Positions 11,347 to 23,473 of a stretch of DNA of 64,000 nt are shown here, piece by piece. Under the pieces are notes generated by a model. It did not search any database. It was given only the letters and a program-made list of their open reading frames with translations, and was not told where the DNA came from. Both the position numbers and the translations under genes were made by a program. The stretch is from Begonia masoniana (lineage: Eukaryota; Streptophyta; Magnoliopsida; Cucurbitales; Begoniaceae), in contig CM039516.1 in the NCBI GenBank assembly GCA_022432975.1, positions 34,373,157-34,437,156 on the forward strand, given 5' to 3'. Numbering within the stretch: the first letter of the stretch is position 1; each line of letters opens with the position of its first letter.

Positions 11347-12435
11347 CAGAGCAAAGACGAAATAGCCTCATCCAACCACGTCAAAATGTTGATACACACT
11401 GACGCCTGTTGACTTGTATAACTTGCCTTTTTTATCGAAAATTTTGCGATGTTTTAACGCTCCATGACAAAAATTTATACATCCCTTGTCTTTACAGATA
11501 AAATGTAAAGAGAGGATACATAATCAGATTAGTATTGGTATTTGATTCCATCAGTGTTTGTTCAAACAAGTGACTCGTTTCAGTTAGTTATAAACACTTC
11601 TATCATAAGTTAATTGTAATTTGTTGTATGCAAGAGCACGTAGATAGATATAATGGACACGATTGTTCATTTATCTGCTCCATTTTGTTTATCTTCCTTC
11701 TATTAACTTTATGCAATCGAACCAACTATACGTAGATAGGAAAAAAATGGTAGGTTTATATAATATGAATGATTTTGCATGTGATAGTGTCATAATCGAA
11801 TGCGAAATGGGAAGAGAATTGAAGAGTGAACATCGAGATTTTACGTAATAAATTTTAACGAGTAGAAAATTATGAACAGATAAGAGAAATTATTATATCA
11901 CGATCAAAGTACAGACAATAGTTGGTATATACTACAAGTAAATTTATGGCTAAAAGTTTGGTGTGTAGGCACACCTCATCACTTCGAAGACTAGTAAATT
12001 TTAGTGGTCTATTTATTTATTTCTTTTTTAACTTAAACATCTTCTGCTGATTTCAACTCGATTTGATTTTCAAATATGGTTGTATTGGAAAGAGAGTCGC
12101 CAACAAAGAACGAAGACTCGACGATTGTTGAACAACACATATTCAAAGGTCGACATAAACCTATGAAACACATTCGAAACTAGTGTTTCCGACAAGGAAG
12201 ACAACCACATCAAGCAATGGAGAAAAAATAGCATCACGAGCATTACAAAACCCTGACACGACTGGAGATGACAATTGAGGTGACATTTTCCCTCCTATTC
12301 GAAATAACACTTATTTTCAAAATCAACAACGAAAAAATTAACGATAGAGACAACCATAAAAGTGTAGATTATTTGTCTGACAAAGAGGACAATTTTTGTG
12401 TTGATTAACGAAATTGAAGATCAAATACTCAAGAA
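11347..12435. other. 3' flank of the PPR gene, no gene seen
   Basis: AT-rich sequence downstream of the PPR stop. It should contain the 3' UTR, but no poly(A) signal can be singled out. From about 12040 it shows weak traces of a retroelement leader or gag N-terminus leading into the clearer fragment that follows. Confidence 0.5.
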
Positions 12436-12900
12436 TTTAAAATGAAGATTAATTCACCTAGCTTTGATGGCCGTTTACATATCCAAGATTTCTTTACATA
12501 GTCGAATATTCTTTTTGGCTATTTAAATATCGCCAAATCAACCTCATATCATATAAACTAAAAAGTGGAGCTTCAGCATTATGGGAACAATTTTTGTGTG
12601 TTCGAACTTCTTATTCTTTCCTCCATATCATGAACAGCTTTTATATCAATAATATCAAAACTATCGTCAAGGCAATCACACAGTAAATGAATATACTGAG
12701 TAATTTTATCGTTTAAATGCCAGAGTCAATTTCTTTAAAATAGATGACCAACTAATAGCTCGATATTGGAAATCTCAAATTAACTATTGAAGATCGATTG
12801 ACTCTTCAATCAGTGTGGACATTGACAAATGCAATTAATATTGCAATGAAAGTAGAATTTCAAATCAACAGACTTACGACATGAGCACAAAATAATTTTA
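12436..12900 (+). pseudogene. Heavily decayed Ty3/gypsy gag (CRM/Reina-like)
   Basis: Translated pieces in shifting frames recall chromovirus gag: SPSFDGRLHIQDFF (compare the PFDGTCDGDTFLEW block at 57.97 kb), a KLKSGASALWEQ-like stretch, then DDQLIARYW and VWTLTNAINIAMKVE, which correspond to the end of the capsid domain. There are many stops and indels and no frame above 60 codons. It ends where the left half of duplication unit B starts (12936). Confidence 0.5.
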
Positions 12901-12935
12901 AACAACAAAATCTAGAGAGTTCATATGTTTTAAAA

Positions 12936-13557
12936 TATTCTATCTTTTTTCTAAATTTATTTATGCACTTTTTTTTTTTTTTTCTAAAACGCAGGGAACC
13001 CTTTGATACAAATTGAGTTTTCGCTGCGACTCGAACTCAGTAGAAGTGAAAGTTTGGGCTATGAAGACGGAGAGTAGGGGAAGAAATGTCGTGAAAAGAA
13101 AAGAGGAAGGAAGGTGAATTATGTCAAAGATGGCAAGGAATTACCTGCGAAAAAAAGGTGCCTATTCTTCTGGATATTCAAAACACATTTTGTTTTCTTT
13201 ATTTTCTCGTAAGAAAGATTGATTATTTTTGTGGATTTTGCATACTGTGATAGTTTTTTCATTTGAGTAACGTTTAAGTTTTTTTTTTTTTTTTTTTTTT
13301 TTTCCGTTGCTCTATGAAATGGTTGCTCGAGAAATTACCCAAAACCAACCAAAAATGATTCAAAGGAAGCTTACATGGAAGAACAAATAAAATATGGAAG
13401 AAGATTTAATCGATAATACTCAGAACCCTATTTGATCAGGGTAAACCAAAAACATAAAATTTGCAGAAATGGAGGTTCAAGAAAAGGGATGAAGGAAATG
13501 ATTCTCCAGTAGAGGAAACTCACACTGGTATTTACATATAAATGCACACAAGCTCTC
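12936..13557 (+). repeat. Segmental duplication, unit B left part
   Basis: Matches 6883-7442 nearly base for base, including the stretch GAAGACGGAGAGTAGGGG and the run of T residues. It has a longer poly-T (about 13278-13302) and about 48 inserted bases near 13441-13488. The match stops at 13557, exactly where an LTR-like sequence beginning TGTCACACGCC starts. The continuation of the unit is at 35668. Confidence 0.8.
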
Positions 13558-14375
13558 TGTCACACGCCAAAGGTGAACCGAGACAGAATGAGTAACGACT
13601 AATTCAAAAATCGAGTCAAACTGTTCAACTCTTACTCTTATTTATTTGAAAGATGCAGCAAAAAATTTATAAAATTAATATAAATCCAGGACCCATAATA
13701 CTTGGATTAAACAAGTCCAACAATTGACACTAGATAATGTGATAATATATGTCTAAATAAAGTAACATAACGAAACAATTAGAATAAACCTTACAAATTC
13801 TCAATAGTATCTAATTTTGAAATTTAAAATAAGTTTTCAAAAGAAAGATTAAAAAAAAACCTTACAAATTCTCAATAGTATCTAATTTTGAAATTTAAAA
13901 TAAGTTTTCAAAAGAAAGATTAAAAAAAGATTTCTTGTAAAGTGACTGCTCCCGAGCTGATAAATAGAGCTCTTCTTGATTGGATCATAAAAAAAAAAAA
14001 GTCATTTGGGTTGAGTCAACAACTCTCTAGGGATAGAGTTTATTTTCAGCGTTTGTCAAATATTTATACTTACACTCAACAATTATTACAGAAGGGTACT
14101 TGTCAATATATCTCACTAATATTAAGTCATAAATTAAATCAAAACCTAGGTATGCTATTTTAAAAGAAATTCAGTGAAAACGAAGTCTCTCATGAACTCC
14201 GAACACACTAGGTCGTTGGCGATGATTTAAAAAAAAAATAACGACAATCGGTGGTCACAAACCACATAATTACTCTGACCCAGTTTAAGATTTCGCGCCC
14301 AAGGAAATGACTCTTTAGTTGTCCTATTACTTCTAGTTAAAACACATAATTCACGTTAAATGATAAAAGACCGAT
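13558..14375 (-). repeat. Old LTR fragment of the Tekay element family
   Basis: Starts TGTCACACGCCAAAGG and follows, with many substitutions and indels, the order of the LTR at 16673-17300. Shared blocks include the 'gacactagataatgtgata' segment, CTCTTCTTGATT, GGGATAGAGTTTATTTTCAGC, TTTCGCGCCCAAGGA and TGTCCTATTACTTCTAGTTAAAAC. It is cut off near 14375. It represents an older, truncated or solo LTR that broke duplication unit B. Confidence 0.7.
13789..13930 (+). repeat. 71-bp tandem duplication inside the old LTR
   Basis: Two copies of a 71-bp unit beginning CCTTACAAATTCTCAATAG at 13789 and 13860 are almost identical, differing in A-run length. The intact LTRs (16673, 33974) do not show this doubling, so it is private to this fragment and probably recent relative to it. 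Confidence 0.85.
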
Positions 14376-15249
14376 TTGCACTTCTCTGTTACAGCGTGTT
14401 GCATGTATTGTTTCTGGTTTTACGGTTTTTACTTATCATCATATGATCTATCATGTTCTCTGGTTTTTGTGTTTTGTTTTCTTGCATGGACATTGTGGCG
14501 TGCGGCTCTAATTAATGTGTGTGTTCCTTTACACGAACTTATTGTTCTGTTTTCTCTTCACATAATCAAAGTTATTTCCCATGCTTGAACCACCTTTATC
14601 TCGCTAATTAACTAGAGAATTTTTACTGATGAATTTTCCTGTGTGTTTGTTCTCGCCGGATTTTGTTGAGTTTCTGGCTCTTGTCCACACTGTTTGATAA
14701 TTTTTGTTGCTAACCACATTACCGCGTTGTTTGATATCCTGCTAGTTATCCAAAAGTTCTTCTATCATTTTTGTTTGCTGTTCATATAGAATATTCCTAC
14801 TTATTTGTTGGATGATATGTATTCTGCTTTGTCTTAACTGAAGGTATTTATCATGCATATTCATCATATGTTCTGGATGTCTTGCTTAGAAATTGCTAAA
14901 TGTTCTGATCAATTGCCATAACTGTCCCACGTTTGCATGAACGGTATTGTTGCATCATTGGGCAAACTTCGTTAGTGAAGCTTAGCTGCAATATTCTGCT
15001 TAGTGATGTTATGTTTTATAATATTCTGATATTATTAGTTGTTTCCCTTTTCTAATCTTCCCATGTTATTGTATACTTGTGTCAATCTTGTAAACATCTT
15101 TTAGCCTATTTCGAAATGAAGGATTTTATATAACCATTTTGTTATTATGAGATTTTATGATATTGTAGTTATCTTTTTAATGGTCATCAAAAGGTTATAG
15201 AAATTGGGGAAAAATGAACGGAAGTTCACCTATTTCATTGTCCAACCTC
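14376..15249. other. T-rich retroelement leader-like spacer, no gene
   Basis: T-rich sequence with short frames only. Its composition resembles the leader that follows primer sites in chromoviruses (compare 16360-16660 and 56414-57523). No domain is recognised. It leads into a pol tail and a CRM-type LTR. Confidence 0.4.
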
Positions 15250-16350
15250 TGGATTTGAGATCAAATCCTCAATCACTCGGAGAAGATGATGTGCCTACGA
15301 TCCCGAACCGTCGAGCACGAACCAATGTATGAAATTTAAATTATTTTATCTACTAATTGGCTTGTGAGTTTTGTAGGCAAAGACTTCGTAAAACTTGAAA
15401 TAGATTTAAGAATAAAGAATTTGTTTTCCCTTTAGTAAATGATATAACCAAATTTTTATTTGTTTTATGTTTAGGAAAACTTTAACCATTTCTTTTAAAT
15501 TGTTTTGGCAGACTTTAGCCTTGTTTCTTTTAGAATGTATGTTTGTAATAGCGATTCAAAGGGCTTGGAAAGGTCAAAGGCAAGGAGAAAGAAGCTATCA
15601 CTCTTTGAGGCATTTCATCGAACACTTGGCGTGCAACAAACTGTTGAACCGAGTTGGACCAGAGAGAACCGAGCAGACCACTAGCTCGCAGCATCGAGCG
15701 AACCGGCCAGTAACGCGCACATGGGGGCAACACGACGTATGCACGCGACGAGCCACCAGTTGGCCACGTGGCTGAGCCGTACTCCAACGACTATATTTCA
15801 ACGGGCTGATTTTGGAGTTGTTCTTCTTCGCCTCCTTCCCGATTCTCCTCCTCTACTATTTAAGCTTTCTCCAAAACATTGTAATAGTTCAGTTAGATTA
15901 TTAATCAAATATTTGGAAATCGTTGAGGAACTGTCTTCAATTTTCGGAGTCTTCTCCGTTGGTTCTCGGTACGCGTCACCGGTGCTAAAGCACCCAATGT
16001 TGTTCACCAAAATTGCTCACAAGCATATTGCCTTCCTCACCTCTCTCTGTGAGCATTTAAAAGGTTGAAGAGGTAGAAAACCAGCCCCAAAAGTTGTTAT
16101 CTTTCCACGGGAAGACATATACCGAAAAGCAGAACATAATATAGCTTCTTGGTCAGCCTCGGGTTTCTTCATTCCCTCATCATCTTCCATTCATTCAGTC
16201 GGCCATTTTTGAGGGAGAAGCAGCGAGTTGAAAGAGACTTTTCGTCCTGTGCTAGAATTACTTCGTACGCGAGGTAGTTTTCCAACGTAGCGCAAATCTG
16301 TCTACTACCGGCCGGCGAGGACCCCTCCAATCCAAATGACATTCCTATGA
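15250..16350 (+). repeat. CRM-type pol tail and LTR remnant
   Basis: 15251-15286 (GAGATCAAATCCTCAATCAC) matches the last pol codons before the 3' LTR of the element at 55383-63886 (62886-62905). The LTR proper starts TGATGTGCC at 15287, as in that element. It contains a splice-acceptor-like site (TACTAAT at 15351, TTTTGTAG ending 15376), the block shared with 5822-6267, and a TATTTAA box near 15860. The right end is not defined; I place it near 16350. It is the degenerate 3' end of an older CRM-like element. Confidence 0.55.
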
Positions 16351-16667
16351 GGTAATTCTAATTGTTTTGATCACACCCAATCAGTAAATCACTTCACCCA
16401 CCTCCATATTTCGTTTTCTGTTTTTACGTAAATTTGCTCTGTTTTGAGAGACTCTCCGGAATTATTGACCGAGAGCATTGTTTGTGTTTGTTGCAATGTG
16501 TTTTTCGTTCCTCTCTGTGTTTTACGTGTTGTTAGCTTCAAAATTTCCCATGCTTGGAATTGTACATTATGTTGCTTTTCTTGCTCTAGTATTGTTCATT
16601 GTTGTGCTGTCACGGCTCTGTTGTAGTTGAGAGTGTTCCTTTGAACACAATATTTCGTGTGATCACG
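16351..16667. other. T-rich spacer before the Tekay insertion
   Basis: No gene. The sequence resembles a chromovirus 5' leader. The Tekay-like element inserted at its right edge, duplicating TTTAG (16668-16672). Before that insertion, this sequence was directly joined to what is now 35622. Confidence 0.45.
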
Positions 16668-16672
16668 TTTAG

Positions 16673-18315
16673 TGTCACGCCCCAAAGGGGACCCGCAACA
16701 GAACGGGGAACGACCCGACCCGAAAAGGGCTAGATCATCCGACCCTAAATCTCATTCACTTAAAAGAACATACAGCGGAAGGGTTTATAAACTAACATAA
16801 AGTCAGGGTTCAAAATATAAATCAAACAGGTCCAACAAGAGACATTAGATAATGTGATGATATACGTCCAACAAAATATCCAAATACCATACGACTTACA
16901 ATCTCAAAAGTCTCTAACCTCAAAAGAAAATTAAAATGAAACTTAAAGAAAGTTCTTGATCCCTTGCTGATAACTAGAACTCCTCTTGATTCGATCCTGA
17001 AAAAGTAGTCGTTTGGGGTGAGTCGACTAAACTCAATAGGGATAGAGTTTATTTTCAGCACTTATAAAATATTATGCAGAAATTTAATAAAATGCAGTTC
17101 ACAATTTAAATAGATGATCGGTGAAAATGGGGCCTCTCATGGACCCCGAGCACACTGGGCCATAGGCCAAAACATCGACATCAGGCGATCGCACGCCATA
17201 ATTACCCTGATCAGGTTTAGGGTTTCGCGCCCAAGGACACAGCTCTTCAGCTGTCCTATTACTTCTAGTTAAAACCACACAATTTTTATCAATGATTGAA
17301 ATAATGCAGTTGATAAGTGTGTGAAAATACAATAACACAAAATTAAATGAACAGTTTATGCCAAATAAGTGAATTTAATTAATGAATTAAAAATAATAAT
17401 ACTTAACCGAAAATAAAATAAATCCTTACCTCAATTGAACTTACAACAGATCAGTACTCAATATATATCCAAGTGTCCGAGTCGATGATTCATACTTTAA
17501 TTCAGTAAATTGGTACCTAGCAAAAGTAAAATCCTGCATTAATTTTTGGGCTAACTTATCTCCTAATTTATCCTCAAAGATGGTCTACATCAAATCGTAC
17601 TCAAAGCCTGCTGATTATTATTCTCATTATTTCTTCATCCAAAATCAACAACTTAATCCACTTCCCACCGTATCAAAATTACTTACTAAAAACAAATACC
17701 CAAACCATATAGATTGAAAAACAGTACCCAACTGTTGCTAATCCAACAACGTAGAAGAGATATTTATACACTGAAAATCAATTCAAACTCTCGGTAATGA
17801 TTTCCCAGTCAAAATTTCAGAGTACATCGCAATATAATTTTTGATCTTATAGTCTATTCAGGAAAAGGCTTATTGCCCATTAATCTTACTAAAAAAAATC
17901 TGAGAGTTCTTTTCATTCTGCAGCAGGAAAAATCTGAGGTTATATGAAAGGTAATTTTTCTTTTATTCTGTTTCTGCAGGATTTCATCTCCTTCCCAAAT
18001 ATCCTATAATCCATCAAACTCACCACAGTTCTATTATCCAAACGAGACTTCAAGAAGAAAACGATAGAAAAGAAGATGAAAATTTCTCACCAATTTCAAG
18101 CACCAGGGTCGAGCCTTCAATCATCCCGCAAAGGTTGAAGAGAACAAGGCAATGAATGTTTTGAAGTAAAAATTGCTGGAATCGGAAACTAACCCGTCGC
18201 CGGCCGGTTCCCTCTTCCTGCTCTGCGTGCGGCACTCTCAGCAGGTTAGGGGTCTATTTTTCCTTCTCTCATCTCTTTGACGTTTCATTCCCCATCTGAG
18301 ATGGCGGATTCCACA
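16673..18315 (-). repeat. 3' LTR of the Tekay-like element
   Basis: 1643 bp, bounded by TG/CA ends. The minus strand starts TGTGGAATCCGCC at 18315 and ends at the GGGGCGTGACA side at 16673. A TATAAATA box lies at 17761-17768 and a donor-like AGGTAAGG at 17424-17431. The pol frame reads 78 bases into it. Nearly identical to 33974-35616. Confidence 0.95.
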
Positions 18316-19362
18316 TTCTCCTCCACTTAATGAAATTTCGTCCTCGAAATTTGAATCAGTTAAGGTTATATCACTAAATAATTGGGGATACTTTGTTTTC
18401 ATCTCCGATTCAAGTTCCCAAGTACTTTCTCTTTCACTGTGATTCTTCCATTGCACTCTTACTAAGGGTACCTCCCGACGTCGCAGTACTTTGATGTCTC
18501 GGCTTAAAATTTTCTCAGGCCCCTCCTCATAGGAGACATCTTCCTGGATAGGTACTGCGGTCCAAGATATGACATGTGATGGATCAGAAATATATTTCCT
18601 CAACATAGAAACATGGAAGACATTGTGAACGTAGTTCAACTGTGGTGGTAAGTCCAAACGGTAAGCCACTGGACCAACTCGATCCATGATTCGAAACGGA
18701 CCAGTATTTCTAGGAGCTAATTTTCCTTTCACACCAAAACGACTTACACCACGACGAGGTCTTACTTTCAAAAATACAAAGTCCTCTACTTCAAACTCGA
18801 CCTCTCTTCTCGAAAGATCAGCATAACTTTTCTGGCGGCTTTGGACTGTTCTCAATCTTTCTTTAATCATTTGAACTTTCTCAGTTGTCTCTCGAACCAT
18901 ATCGGGTCCAAGGGTAACACGTTCCTCGATCTCAGCCCAACACAAAGGCGATCTACAAGGTCTTCCATATAAAGCTTCATAAGGTGATATTCCAATACTG
19001 GTCTGGTAACTATTGTTATAAACAAATTCTACCAAAGGCAAATGGTTTACCCAACTATCTCCAAAATCTAAAACACATGATCTCAGCATATCTTCAAGAA
19101 TCTGAATAGTACGCTCCGACTGATCATCTGTTTGAGGGTGGTGTGCTGTACTCAAATTCAATTCGGTGCCCAAGGCTTTTTGGAGAGCTTTCCAAAACTT
19201 TGATGTGAACCTCGGATCTCTATCAGAAACTATACTCGAAGGAATACCATGTAGGCGAACAATATTTTCAACATACAACTTACTTAACTTAGTCAAGGAA
19301 AAGTCCATTTTGATTAAAACAAAATGGGCCGACTTTGTCAATCTATCAACAATCACCCACAC
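18238..19362 (-). pseudogene. Ty3 integrase core end and chromodomain-like tail
   Basis: 374 codons. It starts inside the integrase core ([12 protein letters not shown]), then SDRDPRF, HPQTDDQSERTIQ with the catalytic Glu, the GPDMVRETTEKV linker, and a C-terminal KILSRDIKVLRRREVPLVRVQWKNH-type chromodomain-like module ending KYPQLF. That module is typical of Del/Tekay chromoviruses and is thought to steer integration to heterochromatin. A one-base shift near 19360 separates it from the preceding frame. The stop lies inside the 3' LTR, so the last codons are LTR sequence. Confidence 0.85.
18316..18328 (-). other. Polypurine tract of the Tekay-like element
   Basis: The minus strand reads AAGTGGAGGAGAA directly before the 3' LTR start TGTGGAAT. 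This is the expected position and composition of the plus-strand primer. Confidence 0.8.
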
Positions 19363-20585
19363 GCATCAAATTTCTGTACTGTCCTCGGAAAACCTGTTAC
19401 AAAATCCATGGTAATCTTATCCCACTTCCACTCAGGAATAGGTAAGGGCTGCAATAACCCAGCTGGTCTCTGGTGCTCAGCCTTAACTTGTTGACAAACC
19501 AAACATCGGGAAACATATTCTGCCACATCTCGTTTTATTCCAACCCACCAATACTGACGTTTCAAGTCATGGTACATCTTTGTGCTACCTGGGTGTATAG
19601 CAAATTTGGACTTGTGGGCTTCTGTTAAAACGGCTTGTCTCAACTCTGGATCTTTCGACACCACAACTCGCCTTTTAAATAACAAAAATCCATCAGAACT
19701 AACTTCCCAACCGTCAAACTGTTCACCAGATCGGATTTTCTCAAGTCTTTCTTTCAATTCATCGTCAAATTTCTGCATATCTTTAACACGTTGAAAGAGT
19801 GTGGGGGTAGCCACCAAATTAAATACTCGAACTGTTTGATTATCTTCTTGGTAACACAGTTCATAATCGTCTATTGTCATACACCTCTTCCAATCTTCTA
19901 ACAAAAGACTAGAAAGAGACCCTTGAGGGTAACGACTCAAGGCATCAGCTACAACATTAGCTTTTCCAGGATGATACTCTAATTTAAAATCATAATCTCT
20001 CATATACTCCATCCATCGACACTGTCGGAGATTTAAATCACGCTGAGTAAATAGATGTTTTAAACTCTTATGGTCTGAAAATATCTCAAATTTAGCTCCA
20101 TATAAGTAACTTCGCCAAATTTTTAAGGCAAAAATAATAGCAGCTAACTCTAAATCATGTGTAGGGTAATTCCGCTCATGCGTCCTTAACTGTCCAGATG
20201 CATATGCTATTACTTTATCTTGCTGCATTAAAACGCATCCCAAACCCACTCCAGAAGCATCTGTATATACTGCATACGGTAAACTTTCATCAGGCACTGC
20301 TAAAACTGGTGCAGTAGTCAACCTCTTCTTAAGCTCTTCAAAGGCCATCTGACATTTATCATCCCAAACAAATTTTATATTCTTTCTGGTCAATTGAGTT
20401 AATGGCATAGTAATAGAAGAAAAATTTTGGACGAACCGTCGATAATATCCAGCCAAACCCAAGAAACTCCGTACTTCAGTAACATTCTTAGGTGGTTTCC
20501 ATTCTAACACTGCCTCGACCTTAACGGGGTCTACTGAAATGCCATTCTGAGAGACTACATGACCTAAGAACTTCACTTCTGCCAT
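19353..20585 (-). pseudogene. Ty3 RT end, RNase H and integrase zinc finger
   Basis: 410 codons. The RT thumb ([28 protein letters not shown]) leads into RNase H ([38 protein letters not shown]), then the HHCC integrase finger ([17 protein letters not shown] with [12 protein letters not shown]) and the core start [13 protein letters not shown]. Its upstream part is separated by an in-frame TAG (20619-20621), and downstream by a frameshift near 19360. The domain content is otherwise complete. Confidence 0.85.
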
Positions 20586-20618
20586 CCAAAAATTACATTT
20601 CTCTCGCTTTGCAAATAG

Positions 20619-21593
20619 CTAGTGTTCACGTAATGTCTGTAGGACAATTCTTAGATGTTCCATATGCTCCTCACGAGACTTAGAATATATTAAAATATCG
20701 TCAATGAATACTACCACGAACAGATCAAGATAAGGCCGAAGAACTCGATTCATCAGGTCCATAAAAGCTGCTGGTGCATTAGTCAGTCCAAACGGAAGTA
20801 CCAGGAATTCAAAATGTCCATATCGAGTGCGAAAAGCTGTTTTGAGAATATCCTGTTCACGAAGTTTTAATTGATGATAACCAGATCTCAAGTCGATCTT
20901 TGAGAAGTACTTTGATCCTCCAAGCTGGTCAAATAGGTCATCAATTCTTGGTAGAGGGTATTTATTCTTGACTGTCACATGATTTAATTTACGATAATCA
21001 ATGCACAACCGAAGCGAACCATCCTGCTTCTTTGCAAATAAGACTGGTGATCCCCACGGAGAAATACTATTCCGAATAAAACCCTTGTCCAGCAAATTAT
21101 CTAGTTGGGTTCTTAACTCCTTCAACTCAGCAGGAGCCATGCGGTACGGAGCAGTTGAAATTGGAGCTGTATTAGGTAATAAGTCAATACTGAACTCAAT
21201 CTCACGATCGGGTGGCAACCCAGGTAAATCGTCAGGAAAAACATCAGGGTAATCACAAACCACTGATAAATCAGAATCATGTTCGACCATAAAATGATTG
21301 TCACTAATAGCAAAAACACTCCCATATAGCTCCAATCTCCTCCGACCTCCCAAACAAGCTCGTAAAATAGAATTAACAGGGAATATACGGGCATTACACG
21401 GATGGACCAAAACCTTTCCATCCTCCAATGTAAGGGATATTCTTCTCCGATGACAGTCAATTATAGCCTTATAAAAGTTTAACCAATCCATACCCAAAAT
21501 CATATCGAATTGATCCATAGGCATAACTATCAAGTCAGCAAGTAACTCGTGTTCATTAATCATAATAGCCGCATAACGAATAATGTGATTCAT
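20619..21593 (-). pseudogene. Ty3 protease C-terminus and reverse transcriptase
   Basis: 324 codons. It begins in the protease domain (DMILGMDWL) and continues to RT with [32 protein letters not shown] and FIDDILIYS. It ends at a TAG where the related elements have a sense codon before LFAK. The protease active-site half (DTGATHSF) is on the far side of the copia insertion at 32.56 kb. Excising the insertion with one target copy would leave the reading frame unbroken, so gag-pro was open at this point when the copia element arrived. Confidence 0.85.
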
Positions 21594-21606
21594 TTCATAT
21601 TTCTTG

Positions 21607-23109
21607 TGTAGGACCGGAATTGTCTAAGAGGGGGGTGAATTAGACTTTTAAAACTAAATTTATTGATCAATTTAATCACTCTCTCAATTTACTCTATCAG
21701 CAATTAAGTTAATAACAATAATGACAGAGAGGGTAAAAGAGATTGAACACCAACGCTTTTTACGTGGTTCGGCCAAGCTGCCTACGTCCACGCTCCAAGG
21801 CTCACCCCTTGAAGATCCTTAACCTTCTCCTCACGAGAAAACAGATCGGGATTCCGGGCTCCGATCAACTGCCTTTACAATTCTGGATTGAACTTTCACG
21901 GGCGTCAATCCACTGCCTTATAGAGATTTGAGTTTGTAAAAATAACGCACAGACTACACTCTTACAACAATTGAATCTCGAGTTCGAGTTTAGAGATGTA
22001 GTGAAAAATACAGAGTGAAGAATGACTTTCGCAGCTAGGGCTCAGAATTCAAATTGGCAAAAGTTAGTCTTCGAGCCTTTTCTTCTGCTTATATACTCTG
22101 TATATCCTTGCTTCATAGAATTGAATGCTTCTTACTCCAAATAGAAAAATATTACCGTTGGGAAGCATCCGTACTGAAGCAGCTATCCGTTGCATCTGAA
22201 AATGTTGTTCGTCGTCGCCATTAAAGGTCTGGAGTTAATGCTTGAAAACGACATCACTGTAGCTTCGCGGCTAACTTTAAATTCTGGCGGAAGATCATAA
22301 CCAGATGCAGCTTGTAAAATAATGCCACGTCATCGGTAAATGCAACTTGTAGAGCCATCGGCATATGAGGCTTCAAATGTAATCGGCAGCTGACTTAATA
22401 TGTCATCAGCAGGAATACCATCGGCAAAAGAGTCTTCATATGTCATCGGTATAAGAATCTTTGGATGCCATCGGTATTTGGAGTGTAAAACTTCATCGGT
22501 ATTTGAAGTGTAAGACCCCATCGGTATTTGCATCTTGTAGGGCCATCGGCAGATGAGTCTTTGAATGCCATCGGCATTTGAATCTTCGTAAGCTATTGGC
22601 AGATGAGTCCTTGGAGTTTTGTCGTCTAGTGATCGGCATGAGAAACCTTGAACGACATCGGCAGATGCAGCTACAAAGCAATCGGCATGAACATCTTTAA
22701 ACACCATCGGCTTTTGTCGTTTAGTGTTCGGCATGGCATCACTTTATTGAAAAAACTCCATCGGCAGGAATAGCTTCAGATGCTATGGGTAGATTTCATC
22801 TTGACACGTCATCGGCACAAGCATGCTCTAAACGACTTCTTCTTCTGTCTTTTAGCAATCGGCAGAAGCCTTCATTTCTTTGTCGTCTTGTGATCGGCAC
22901 AAGGAACAACTAATTTTAGCCCTGTTTAACTATTCAGCCCTGTATACTCAATACAATTTATTAGATAACTAAAATACCATTTTCAAGGGTATTTCCAAAT
23001 AACCTCATATTCATTATTCTCATTAAATACACATAATCAAATTACATTATTTATCCTTTAAATACATCATCAAAAACATATTATGACTTAAACACTCTAT
23101 AAGTCAACA
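21607..23109 (-). repeat. 3' LTR of the Sirevirus-like element
   Basis: 1503 bp. The minus strand starts TGTTGACTTATAGAG at 23109 and ends CCGGTCCTACA at 21607. TATATAAG box at 22088-22095. It carries the 25-bp array (22332-22900). Near-identical to 30959-32461. Confidence 0.95.
22332..22900. repeat. 25-bp-period ATCGG(C/T)A array in the LTR
   Basis: About 20 copies of ATCGGCA/ATCGGTA or one-base variants. Starts at 22332, 22357, 22382, 22420, 22445, 22470, 22495, 22520, 22545, 22570 and 22594 show a strict 25-bp step with one 38-bp interval. Later copies (22632-22892) are less regular. A typical unit is CATCGGCAGATGAGTCTTTG plus five bases. CATCGGCAGATG is a near-palindrome (10 of 12 positions). 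The same array is in the 5' LTR at 31684-32255. Upstream position relative to the TATA box suggests a U3 enhancer; this is inference. Confidence 0.8.
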
Positions 23110-23352
23110 ATCTCCCCCTTTTTGATGATGACAATATGAATTTGATTAATTTAAATACTCCCCCATAATTCTAGCTGCTCCCCCATAATCTATGCATTTA
23201 TATTCAGTTAGACCATTCAGAGCAATTCCAGAAACACAGAAACATAGAGCAAGTATTTATCCAATATGCAAAGAAACATATATTCAGTGAATTATTGATC
23301 CAGAATGCTATCAAGTCATACTCAATCATCAAATACATTATTCTCCCCCATT
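23110..23352 (-). other. Main and extra polypurine tracts of the Sirevirus-like element
   Basis: The tract AAAAAGGGGGAGAT abuts the 3' LTR start (plus strand 23110-23123). Further GGGGGAG copies on the minus strand lie at about 23156-23164, 23178-23187 and 23343-23352. Repeated polypurine tracts before the 3' LTR are a reported hallmark of Sireviruses. Only the first is positioned to prime the LTR. Confidence 0.75.
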
Positions 23353-23473
23353 GACATTATCAAGAACAGATCAGAGAAAGAGCAAAACAATGAATCAATG
23401 GAATAAACAGAGAACTTATATTTGAATACCAATAAATGTGTATACAAAACAAAATGTAAAAACTTAAGAATAA

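Noticed and set aside
22330..22734. 134-codon minus frame, present again at 31682-32086
   Set aside because: Repetition comes from the two LTR copies; the frame is made by the 25-bp array.
22332..22900. Regularly spaced repeats resembling a CRISPR array
   Set aside because: The repeated part is only about 7-12 bp in a 25-bp unit, spacers are related, it lies in an LTR and is duplicated in the partner LTR. This is a minisatellite in plant DNA.
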